Shown here one piece after another: positions 45,386 to 55,724 of a stretch of 64,000 bases of DNA. The notes beneath the pieces were generated by a model. It ran no database searches, was not told the origin of the DNA, and saw only the letters and a program-made list of their open reading frames with translations. This stretch comes from Linyphia triangularis (Eukaryota > Arthropoda > Arachnida > Araneae > Linyphiidae): contig OZ021730.1 of assembly GCA_963978545.1 (NCBI GenBank), positions 124,001-188,000 on the forward strand, given 5' to 3'. Within the stretch, counting starts at the first letter, position 1. The number at the start of each line of letters is the position of its first letter. The position numbers were made by a program, and so were the translations under genes.

Positions 45386-47111
45386 TACAGTAGCCCCCCA
45401 AAAAAAACAGAACGATGGCCATATCTTTTGTTCTAATTGTTGATTTTTTGGCCATAAATACTTAAATAATTAATATATTCCAGTAATTTTTTTTTCAAAA
45501 GGTTGTTTGTAAATTGCCAAACAGCAATCAGCTTTTGAATCAATTTCTTTTTTAATAATTAATTATTAATTAATAAAGTAATTGAAATTTTTTTTTGAAT
45601 AGAAACATATATTTTTTTTGCTTTCATTAGATTTACCATGGTCTAAAACCCCCCCATAATTTTTTTCTTTCCATTTTGACTATTAGTTCTCGATTTTTTA
45701 GAGAAAATGTAAAAAACTCTCACTTTAAGGGACCGTATAATAGACGACTTTTGAAAACTATCAAAGATTAATTCAAGGTAAACTAGAGGTGTGGAAAATC
45801 GCATAACGTTCAATTATCGTATAACCAATAGTTTAAAAACTAAGAAACACGCTTTAATAGGAAAGTGAACTAAAAAGTAGAAGATAATTTTAAATAAGTT
45901 TGAAATAAGAATAGTGATTAACAAGAAATATTTATTTTATCGTAAAAAAGCGTGGGGTGCTTGATGTCAATTTTTGTAAATATTTAATGACAGATATTGG
46001 ATTATGAAAATATCTTAAAAAGCACCCCACGCTTTTGTACGATAAAATAAATATTTCTTGTTAATCACTCTATTCTTATTTCAAACTTATTTAAAATTAT
46101 CTTCTACTTTTTAGTTCACTTTTCTATTAAAGCGTGTTTCTTAGTTTTTTAATCTATTGATTATTTTCTACTTTTTAGTTTGATTTTCTATTAAAGCGTG
46201 TTTTTAGTTTTTTAAATTATTAATTATTTTTTCTGTAAACTATCAATTTTTTTTTTTTTTTTTTATTTTTTTTTTTAAATTTGCTTTCTTAAATTCCATT
46301 TATTTAAAACAACATTTTTTAAGCAATTTCAATAAGTTATCCTTTAAAAATTTTACTGAATCATGTGACTTTTTCATTTTATAAATAATTTCAACGATCT
46401 AGTTACATTTGTGTTTATAGTGAAATATTTCTGTAAAATATTCATGCTTTGCTAAATACTGTTTACTAATGCCTACATTTAATATTTATTAATTTTCTAA
46501 TTGTCAGTAGTATTCGTTATATTTCTGCAATTAGAGTTTTCAATATTTTATTTATTTCCTGTGAAGAATGCACATCTTTAATGTTGTAAATAAATTATGT
46601 TACTTTTTCGTTTACTTGCTATTTTTGTATTAATCTTAAACATGACACTATAAATCCAAGTAGTTTCTATGCAATTTTAGACTAATACTTGTATTTTTTA
46701 ATCTTCGTGAAACGCGCCACATTGACTGTTCGATTTCTCCCACTGTGAAGAAGAATCTTAAAAATACCTTTCATTTTATTGAAATTCTCCCTGAAGATCG
46801 GTCAAAAAATGGTCGAAATATTTTCGCTCATAAGTGACTTGTTTTTCAACATAATGCATTGAAATTTGGTATATAGGGTAAATGATGTGTTCTGAATCTA
46901 ATGAAATGATAAAAAATAAGGGTTCGCATTGAAATTTTCGAAGATAGCGTTACTTTTACTTAGTAAACGGTCACTCAAGAAAAAAAAATTGCATCAGATA
47001 TATAGAAAATCGTAAGCAAAACGTTTTGGTGCAAACCGTAAGATTCTACGATAATTAGAACCGAAGATATAGCCATCGTTCTGGGTTTTTTTTTTTTTTT
47101 TGCTTACTGTA
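45386..47111. mobile_element. Tc1/mariner-like element, non-coding
   Basis: TIRs start CAGTAGCCCCCC at 45388 and, inverted, CAGTAAGC at 47109. Both continue after an A run with AGAACGATGGC(C/T)ATATCTT and GTTCTAATT. A TA lies at each side (45386-45387 and 47110-47111). TA duplication and CAGT ends are the Tc1/mariner pattern. No transposase frame remains in 1.7 kb. It sits in the GGTACC of the 3' terminus of the neighbouring retrotransposon. Confidence 0.8.
45827..46215. repeat. Long near-perfect inverted repeat with 56-base loop
   Basis: The arm ending AAGCGTGGGGTGCTT at 45962 is inverted from 46019 (AAGCACCCCACGCTT), and pairing extends for about 135 bases out to 45827 and 46156. Beyond the right arm a 55-base piece (TTCTACTTTTTAGTT with TATTAAAGCGTGTTT) is directly repeated once more up to 46215. 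It lies inside the Tc1/mariner-like element. Confidence 0.85.
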
Positions 47112-47494
47112 CCTGTGCTCCGTTGAAGCCAAACCTTTTCATATGATTTCTGCCTCAAGGCATTGGGGGTAGTCAGGTCTCACATTCAGAAAGTAGGAAA
47201 AAGGAAAAGAGGTGAGTGCTGTGCTCCAACAGTTAAGCTGTTCAAGCGGCACCAAGCAACAATTTAGATAGAATCATTTAAAATCTGAGATTTATTTAGT
47301 ATGAGTTACATAAACAAACAGTTACACTAATAAAAAAGCAAGATACGTAGACGGACAACAATATATACATATATATATATTTTTTTAAAACAAATATAAA
47401 TGTAGTTGTTTTTAAAACAACTATGGAACACGGGAGAAACAGAAAGCCTACACATTAAGTGCATTGCAAAATCTAAATATAATAATTGAGAGTA

Positions 47495-47671
47495 ATGTAG
47501 CTCTTCTTATGAATCGCTAAAGTAATAAATAAGATGAAGTAGCTTTTCTTGTGAATCGCTAAAAAATTTTAAATTAAAAAGTATATAAAATGTAACTTTT
47601 CTTGTGAATCGCTATAATATAAGAGAAAGAAGAGAGTATAAGATAAATATAGCTCTTCTTATGAATTGCTA
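47495..47671 (-). repeat. 3' UTR tandem repeat, four copies
   Basis: Four copies of TAGCTCTTCTTATGAATCGC then TA, or close variants, are spaced by 40-65 bases of AT-rich filler. Each copy has TAGC/GCTA inverted ends. They belong to the 3' UTR of element 2 and are absent from element 1. Confidence 0.8.
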
Positions 47672-47921
47672 TATGTTATTACAAAAAATAGGTACTATAT
47701 AGAACTAAATTACTCCTCCACCCGCTTCCCTTTCCCTTCAAGAGGGAACCTTCCACGGGTTGCTGGAGGGCTTTGGCTCCTAATAAGGTGGGAAATTACT
47801 AATCACTTCAGCCTCCATCCGCTTCCCCCACTATGTGGCTTCTACGGGTACGGATTGTTGGAGACTGGGGGATAAATGATTAGTACTATGAGTTTGAGCA
47901 GGTATAGGGATTGCTGGATAT

Positions 47922-50689
47922 TCATTTTCTAAATGCTTCGGACATAATTACATCTGAGAGAGCAAATGCTGCAAAGGGTCTGCACCTATAATCATCTTTA
48001 AGTACTTCGTATGCAAAGATGTTTTTGAATTCATTTTCATCTTCTTCCAACATGGCCTTTTTGTAGAATGAAATATTGATTTTAGAAATGTATTCTGCAA
48101 TGGGTTCAATTTTAAGGTCACGATGAATAAGATCATTGCGAATATATCTAGATGCATTTACAATTTCAAGAAGTATTTTATTTTGACAGACTTGCAGTTT
48201 TTTGATTTCCTTTGGATTGGCTGTAATGAATGCAGGTGCCGCATATGTTAATATGGGCCTGATGTTACTAGTATAAATGAGTTTTTTGAGGTTCAGTTTA
48301 AGAACAGAGTGGCGGCCTATAAGGGGTCGTAGCTTTGCCATAACAATGTTAGCTTTTTTAACTGCATGCCTGCAATGGTCCATCCAGGTTGTGTTTGTGT
48401 TTAAAATAAGTCCAAGGTAATTAGCCTTTTTCACAATTGGAATTTTTTCTCCAAATAGAAAGACCTCTTTAGTGATGGGGGTTCTAATTTTCTTGCCTCC
48501 CATAACAATAATATTTGATTTGGGGGCTTTGATGCTAACCTTCCACCTCTCTCACCAGTCTTCAATGTCGTCAGTAAGTAATGAAAGTTTATGTACTGCC
48601 TGGTTACGTTGCATTGATTTTGTAACAATCGCAGTATCATCTGCGTAAAATGCGGTGAGTATGATTTGATTGTCGCGAAAGGTAGGAAAGTCAGCAGTGT
48701 ATAGCAAGTATAGAGTTGGTCCCAGGATTGACCCCTGGGGGACCCCGGCCTCCATGATGCGGTTATTAGAGATTGCACTTCCATACTTGACCTGGAAATG
48801 TCTTTCAAATAAATAAGAATTGATAAGAATAATAAGATCTTTGGGAAAGTTATTTTGAATTAATTTGTATATCAGCCCTTTGTGATATACTCTATCAAAG
48901 GCTTCTGCCACGTCCAACATTAACATAGCCGAGGCCTGTTTGTTTTGGCGTGCACTTCCGATAAATTCCAAAATCCGTACCATTGTTTTGTTGTTGATTT
49001 TTTTGGAACAAAACCATATTGTTCATTGGGAATAGTATCTAAGTGGGATCTCATTCTATTCAGAATTGTCCTTTCAAGAATTTTTCCCATGTAGGGGAGC
49101 AGACTGATGGGTCGATATGAAGCAGTCATTGCAGGGTCCTTCCCAGGTATGGGGAAAAGGATAACATTAGCTTCCTTCCAGGCATCAGGAAAATAGGAGT
49201 TGGATATACAAAAATTAAAAACGTTCGTGATTTTATAAATCATCTGGTAGGGCAGCAATTTAAGCATGTTGTTTGTGATATTATCTTTACCGGGTGCTTT
49301 ATGGTTCTTAAGCTTTTTGATAATTTGTGTAACTTCATCAATAGTGATCTTATCCAATGTTCCAGTGGGGGATTGATTACTAAGCCACCTATCAGTGAAG
49401 ACTTCCACTTCCTCTTCAAAATCATCATTAGTGGGTTCATTATTATTTCTAAATTGCAATTCAAGTGAGTCCGCCAGTGTCTCTGCCTTTTCATTTTCCG
49501 TGTACACTAGCCCGTTTTCTCCATGAATTGGTTTGTTAATAATTTTGTCGCGTTTAAGGGTTTTGGACATTTTCCAAATACTATTGTCAGCCGTACATAG
49601 TGTGTGAATTTTGTTTTCCCATTGGCTGCGTCTAAAGTCAATGCTTCGTTCCCTGATAATGGCGTTAAGCTCATACATTTCAGCTTGAAGTCTAGGGTGC
49701 CGAGTCTTTTGGTATCTTTTCCTAACCCAAATCCTATGTTGGATAATAATTTTAATATCTTTGGGTAGTTTTATGTAGGAATCTCTAATGGGCAGCTTTG
49801 TGGTGGCTTCCTCAAGTGCATTGTTTATGTCAGTAGTGATAAGTTGGATTTGATTGTCTGTGTCAGACTCAGTGTTAAGTTCCTGGTTGTCCGTTTCATA
49901 ATTCGTAAGGCTATTCTGAAACAATTCCCAATTGATTTTGTTTCTAAATCTGGCTTCCTCCTCTTTGGTGAGGCCCAGTATTGCTATTAGAGGTTGATGG
50001 TCAGATGATAATTCGTTTACAACATCAATAGAAATGGGAATATTTGTGTTCGTTAACAATATATCAAGAATGTCGGGTCTATAGCCCTGTGCTGGGTAGT
50101 GGGTTGGTTGGATGGGGGCGATGACCCTGATGTTTTTATTGATAAGGTTATTAGCAATTACCTTTCCATTGTGATTTGAGAAATTACATCCCCATTCCGT
50201 GTGTTTTCCATTAAAGTCTCCCGCAATAATGGTGGATGTGTTGGGAGGAATGAGCCTAGAGATAGCAGCATCAGTGAGTTTGTTGCGTGGAGGGTTATAC
50301 ACAGCAGCAATATGGATGGAGGGATGGTTTTTGAATTCAATGACGGCTTTAGTAAATTCATACCCGTCACTGTTGTCAGCTGAGTGTAATGAAGTTGTTA
50401 GATTCCTCTTAGTGAAAACTGCAGTGCCACCTCCCCGGTGATGGATTCTATCGGTTTTGTATGTTGTGTAATTTTGAATTTTGAACTTGTTGCACGGTTT
50501 CCCATGTGTTTCAGCAACAATACCAATGTCAATGTTATTTTCTTCCAAGAAGTTTTTATATTCTTCTATTTTGTTTGGTAAACCATTTGCATTCCATATT
50601 GCAACAAGTAATGGAGTGAAGTCCTTTAATTCAGGAGATTTGTCTATTTGATTTATTAATGAACTCATTTCTGATGTCCTTAATGTCAT
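47922..50689 (-). pseudogene. Element 2 ORF2, endonuclease/reverse transcriptase, broken
   Basis: The minus-strand frame from 50689 contains the endonuclease (AIWNANGLPNKI, VAETHGKPC, GGGTAVFTKR, AAVYNPPRN, AGDFNGKHTEWGC, SSDHQPL) and the first part of the reverse transcriptase (PIPGKDPAMTASYRPISLLP, NEQYGFVPKKSTTKQ). A one-base deletion near 48984 shifts the frame. The next block (48983-48552) carries LDVAEAFDRVYHKG, GVPQGSILGPTLY and FYADD, ending in TGA at 48552-48554 where element 1 has a Cys codon. The rest (48551-47922) stays in that frame with MGGKKIRTP, YLGLILN and the C-terminal domain. Two lesions therefore inactivate an otherwise complete ORF2. Within the open frame the endonuclease is preceded by a Val codon where element 1 has its ATG. 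Confidence 0.9.
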
Positions 50690-52537
50690 CGATAAAACCT
50701 GATTCCCTGAGCCATTTAATTTGCTCCTTAAGGTCCATCATGTCTGCTATGATTATATCACTGTTAGGGAGTGTAGTGGTATTGTCTTGTTGAGTGTTGG
50801 ATTGGTTAATAAAAGTTCTGGTTTCAAATGTTCTATTAACTCTATTGTTATTTGAATTAGGAACTCCTGCTGGAGCTTCCCTGACTCGTTGGGTAAATTT
50901 GAGATACATTGGGCATGTGGGGCTATTTGCAGTGTGGGGGCCCTGACAATTAGCACAAGTGGCTGGTGTGTTGTTTGGTTTACTGCAGTCTTTTGTCAAA
51001 TGTCCTTGTCCACATTTAACACATCTAGGGTTATGTCTACAGGAACTGGCCGAATGATGGAACCTTTGACACTTAAAACATTGTGTCGGGCCATTCCTGC
51101 CTTTATAAGATTCAACTTCAATTTTGACATTAAACAAAAATTCACAGTTGTGAATATTTCAAACCTCATCAGCTCTCCTAAGTGTTATAAGAAAAAGAGG
51201 CAATTTTCGTCTCCCTTTTTCCCCAGGTCTGCGTGTATTTAATTGTGTAACTTCAGTTACAGGATAGTTAAGTGCTGTTAGTTCAGCAAATATGTCTTGA
51301 ATTTCAGTATCACTAGGACAATCTTTATAACCTTTTCAGAAGGTAACGTGTATGAGTGGTAGCACACACCACTAGTGTCTAATGTTTTGGAATTCTGTCT
51401 CTGTGCTAGTTCATTTTTTGCAGTTATGAAAAAGTGGTGATCTCCTTTAACAAGAGCCACGTAATCATCCAATTTTGTGTTGTTTTCTGAAAGGAGCTTG
51501 GTAATATCCTTCCATTTATATTTATCGTCATTTATAATAATTGGAGTAACGTCTTTTGGAACCTTTGGGGCAGTTCTACGTTGTGGATTATAAACCTGTC
51601 TGGTGTTGTTTTTCCTATGTGTCATATTGTGTTGGCGATTATTATTGCTAGCAGTAGCCGAAGCGTAAGTTTGAGTTTGGATGAAATCATAATTGGCTCC
51701 AATTTCAGTTCCCCTATTATTCGAGACCAAGTTGGATACATCCCCTATACCATAGGAAATAGCATTGTCTGAAATGGTGTCCAAATGGACTTGGTTGTCA
51801 TTAGATTTGTTTGTATCAACTACAGCAGAACGATCAGCAGAATGATCTTCATTAGCAGTGTATTCAATATTGGGGATGTCACTGTCCAATCGTGTGTTTG
51901 TGGGAGGGGCTTCAAAAATGCTACTCTGGGAGCTAGCGCCCTCTAGCGGTAGTTCGTGCAAGCTATCAGTTATGGCACTGACTGACTGATGAAAGCTTGG
52001 GAATGGGGGTGAAATGTGATGTGTATTGAAATCGTCATTTGTGGTTTCATTATTCAATTTTGGTTGTTTGCGGTTGCATTCAACTCTGGCAATGGTCCTA
52101 CCACTTCTTAAAACTCTAGGAGTGGTTACTGCAGTGCTATCATTACTGGAATTATATTCATCTACAATGTCTGAAATTTGTTCCCCTGACTTATCAAAGG
52201 CTGAATTGCGAAGTGGGTCAAATCTATTTGGGGATTCATGTACACTGAGGTCATTCTCATTAACACAATCAGGGAATTGATTGCAATCGGTTTCAATATC
52301 AGAGGCCTGACTGTGAAGGGACTCTACATCTGAACTGTTAGAATCTGATTCTGATTCATCATTATCATTTGATTTTTCCTGGATGGAATCTATCTGGCAA
52401 AGTTTGTTATTGATAAGGGCGCATTTTTCCCTAACCTGCACGTTTAAATCTGATATTTTAAAACTATCAATTAAGTCCTTAAAAAGTCCACTAAGCTCGC
52501 TTATGGCGATATTAAGATTAAAGAGGGTCCTATCCAT
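50631..52537 (-). pseudogene. Element 2 ORF1, gag-like protein, broken
   Basis: Begins at ATG 52537 (MDRTLFNLNIAISELSGLFK). The N-terminal part is Ser/Asp/Asn-rich and presumably disordered. Near 51330 the frame is lost: KVIK is followed directly by a shifted segment, as if about 20 bases encoding the VIRGLP motif had been deleted. A TGA then interrupts just before NIHNCEFLFNVKIEVE (about 51160). From 51137 the third frame keeps all three zinc knuckles CFKCQRFHHSASSC, CVKCGQGHLTKDC and CANCQGPHTANSPTC. It overlaps ORF2 at its end, as in element 1. Confidence 0.88.
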
Positions 52538-53087
52538 TATAAAGAGGGAATGTGAGACCTGAAAGGAAATTTTTTCATTAGGCAAGGGGGGACATAAATA
52601 AATTGGAACTAACCCAATCCTTCGTACCAAAGGAAATGGGGTCGTACTAGTGGCCTGGCCTAAACAAGTAGAAATACCGCTTTAGAGCCCAATACCCCTA
52701 GCGGAAAATAGGATTTGTGTTGGGTTCTAGTTAAAATAATTTATTGCATCTGTTCCAGGATCGGCTCCAGATCTCTTCAAAACATCTAATCTTCAAGCTT
52801 CTATCTTCAAAACATCAATCCTCAGAGAGGCAGCAGCAGATCAAATGCGGCCTGCTGAATTTAATCAGCAATGCTCTGAAAACAATTACCCTCCTCAAAA
52901 TATGCAGGTGCCAAATAGATATGGTGGATTTAAAGGGATAAATCCCAGTATCGCAGGCCAAAAACACTACTTGGTGTACAATTTATCGGCAGTAAAAGTA
53001 ATCAGAAAAGTACACGAGGTACATAGGCTTAGCAATGAAATGGTATCTTCTATCATAAGCTCGAAACGACACGTCCTGAAATCAAGC

Positions 53088-53164
53088 GATGTAAAATCAC
53101 TTAGCTTAAATAATGGTTTTTAAAAGTAGGGCGATGATCCTAGGATACTTTACCCCTTCATCTG
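53088..53164 (-). promoter_or_regulatory. Unit junction J4 (minus strand)
   Basis: CAGATGAAGGGGTAAAGTAT (from 53164), TCCTAGGA and CGCCCTAC, then TTTAAAAACC and TATTTAAGCT, then the 5' start AAGTGATTTTACATC at 53102. It joins the gag-only unit to element 2. The spacing is 62 bases, like the other junctions. Confidence 0.7.
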
Positions 53165-54885
53165 ATTGTAAAGAATTGAATTGAGGTATTGAATGGGCAC
53201 GTAAATACAAGTAGAAAAACATCGCTATCACACTTGGTACAGGAAAAGGAAGCAGTGATTGCTTGGCAGGAAAGTCAGGTGGGGGCAGCTTAAATGGTCT
53301 CCAAATCACCCTCCAATGGGGTAACAGCAATCAGGCAGTGGGAGGAGTCATTAATGTCTGGAAGGGGTAGCTGGAGTGGAGCATCGAGAGGAGTTTCTGG
53401 AGGAATTTCTGCTGAATTCCGGCTTTCAGTACCTGCGAAGACTTGGTATATATATTCCTGGGATTGTTGGTACTTTATCAACGGTTCCAGGAGAGGGATT
53501 TTAGTAGCATAGACTAGGTACTGTTCAGGAGTGGCGAAGAGTTCAGAGGCCACGCGAAGGGTCTCAATAACGCAGAGGTTAGCTTTAAGGCGATCATCAA
53601 TCTCTTTAGCAGCAATATATGTCATGGTCTGGGCTTCAGTTGTTTCGGCTGGGGAAACGATGAAAAAGGATTCAGTCTCCTGACTGGTCACGGTCTGAGC
53701 ATCAGTTGTTTCAGCTGAGGGAACGGGGACATCAGTTTCAGTCTCCTGACTGATCATGGCAGCAATAGGAATAGTGGTCTGGCTTGCCACTTCAGCATAG
53801 CTGCGTTTTGCTATTTGTTTAAGCTGCAAAGGTCTGGGTAGGAACTGTTGTCTCTCTAGCTTAGGAGGGGGAGGAGTAGAAGGAATGGTCGCCTTCTTGA
53901 CCAAGGGGCCAACTACCCTTCTCCTCAAAAGCCTTCTGCGAGCAGGGCAGGAAAGAGAGCTGCTGCAATGCTCCTGGTTGCAGCTGCAGCAGGTTTTGCA
54001 TCCATCCTTGGAATGGCAGTCGCTGCTTCTGTGTGCTTTCGCACAATGGCGACATCTGGTAGGGAAAGTGCATGAAGAGGCCAAGTGCGACCCCCAGCTC
54101 TGACAATTAAAGTATTGCCGGGGACCACTGTCTTGCTTTCACTTCAGTGGCTCCATCTGGATTTGAACGTAGAGAATGTATTCTCGGTCTAGGTGGGCAG
54201 GAAACTCTAGTATAAATAAAGGCATCTTAATGCCTCTCCTCCTCTTCATCTGCATGACTGAATTGGACAGGTGGTCAGGCATCTCAGACTTCATCCAGTC
54301 TAGTAATTCATCAGGGGTGGTAGAAACCGCCAGTCCCTTAACTACCACTCTAAATGGAGTGGCTAGCTTCGGTTCATTCTGGGTAAAGGTAACACCAATT
54401 TCCTTGAGCCATGTGTAAAAAAGTGCCTCCTCAACCTCCTGGCGAGGGGTGACACAGTATACACCTCCTTTGACTCGAGCGTCCAGAGTACCATTGTGCT
54501 CAAGAATCCTCTTGTGCAGATCACTAATGGCACTCTTTCCGAACGAGTCAGTCGCAAAATAGGAAGATGTAGGTATGTAAGGGGTGCTAACTATATTAGC
54601 TACATTTGCCTCATCATACTCCAACACCTCATCTGCCGGGGCTAGGATTACGCAAGTCTCAACAACAGGTTGAGTCGATTCAATTGAATCAATAGGGTTT
54701 GGATCCAAGGCAGGAACATCTTTGCCAGCAGTAGACACAACAACAGAGGCAGTGCCTTGTGTTGCGCCACGTTTAGCAGTCCTCCTACGAGGGGCCATAT
54801 GAGAAAATCAGGAGCGATCAGATACAGGTCTGTCTAGCACGGAACTCTAAGTCCGAATGAAATGGATTGGAGGATGTAAAATCAG
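53103..54885 (-). mobile_element. Gag-only retroelement unit (minus strand)
   Basis: Bounded by a 5' start variant CTGATTTTACATCC just downstream of a TATA box and by the conserved 3' terminus at 53164-53103. It contains only a gag-type ORF and no reverse transcriptase, so it depends on another element, as gag-only Jockey relatives such as HeT-A do. Full unit about 1.8 kb. Confidence 0.6.
53290..54798 (-). pseudogene. Gag-like protein of the gag-only unit
   Basis: Starts with ATG 54798 (MAPRRRTAKRGATQGTAS) and would be about 500 aa. A PRE_C2HC-type segment (VVVKGLAVSTTPDELLDW to PLFILEFPAHLDRE) is followed by the zinc knuckles: the first reads YFNCQSWGSHLASSC, having lost its leading Cys; then CRHCAKAHRSSDC and a CCSCNQEH form. 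A basic run RRRLLRRR and a Pro/Thr-rich C-terminal part follow. A TGA at 54139-54141 replaces a Gly codon present in the 55724 unit, and an 18-base in-frame gap lies just upstream. Apart from that stop the frame is open to 53290. The N-terminus here preserves the frame that both plus-strand copies have lost. Confidence 0.85.
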
Positions 54886-54945
54886 GTGGAAATGCAACAT
54901 TTTATAGGTACAGTTGCAGAATGAAAGGTGGACCAATGCCGACAC
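54885..54945 (-). promoter_or_regulatory. TATA-box promoter of the minus-strand gag unit
   Basis: Reading down the minus strand: GGCATTGGTCCACC, CTGCAACTGTACC, TATAAAATGTTGCATTTCC. This aligns base for base with the plus-strand cores at 34874 and 55670 (GCAATTGGACCACC, CCGCAACCATACC, TATAAAAGGTTGCATTTTTCC) with about 75-80% identity. It stands back to back with duplication block A'. Confidence 0.6.
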
Positions 54946-55724
54946 GGCAAAACCGATCAGAGGAAACTGGTAGGGTCAGCTTGCTATTAAATTACTTTAA
55001 ACGATTAACTCAGACATGGCACAGCTTCTAAGCAAAAGAAATGAACTTCAAGAAAAAGCGACGAGAACTGAGAAAAAACTTCACATTTTCAAAAAATTGC
55101 AGAAGTTGAACAATTTTAAAACTGATCGTTAGTCTGTCCCTGCTTCTCAGCACTAATGATTCATTTTTTCCAATGCAATACTTGTCAAAGTATTGTTTTA
55201 GGACATATGAAATTTTAAACCAGGCATTACAAGAGTAACACCAACTCATTAATGAAATTTGAAGGAAAAATACAAGAATGTTTTTTTTTATTCCAATTTG
55301 AAAAGAATTTTATGCTTCCTCATTAATATTTTAAATTAATAATCTGAAGAAAACACCACATTATTTTTGCTTTAAATTTTGTAAATGAGCGCTATTATTC
55401 CAACCCTTGTATTTTTCAACTTCAACACAAAATTGCTTGATTTAATAGTTTCTCAAACGGCCCTTTTAAAGACCCAAAAATAACACACGACTGGTCCGTT
55501 TACACGCTATCATTTTAATTCCAGTTCAGTTTTATGCCCTAATGCAATACTTTCTTCGGAACATTACATGATACAAATATAACGATATATGTGTCGATGA
55601 CAATATTTCGATTTTATTTTTGGAGCAAAATTACACTAGTTATTTCCTAAGCTCCTCCCTCCTGCTTTGCAATTGGACCACCTCACTCTCCGCAACCATA
55701 CCTATAAAAGGTTGCATTTTTCCA
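54941..55724 (+). repeat. Segmental duplication block A, copy 2
   Basis: High-identity copy of 34144-34932, here joined directly to the gag-only unit instead of to the small gag-like unit. Includes the same CCAAT/TATA core with TATAAAA at 55703-55709. Confidence 0.85.

Larger units (their letters stand above)
47112..53102 (-). mobile_element. Degenerate Jockey-clade retrotransposon (element 2)
   Basis: Runs on the minus strand from AAGTGATTTTACATC (53102) to the terminal motif ATATGAAAAGGTT (about 47153-47141) with the GCTTC-AAC-GGAGC hairpin and CACAGGTA, where the Tc1/mariner-like element is inserted; CCTTG and the tail continue at 45385-45365. It shares layout and 3' UTR blocks with the element at 35590 but is well diverged (about 60% in the endonuclease by eye), so it is another subfamily. 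ORF1 and ORF2 both carry inactivating changes. Confidence 0.8.

Noticed and set aside
47176..47193. GTCAGGTCTCACATTC as a displaced ORF1-start motif
   Set aside because: Resembles CAGGTCTCACATTCC of the element 2 5' UTR but lies on the opposite strand within its 3' UTR; probably coincidence.
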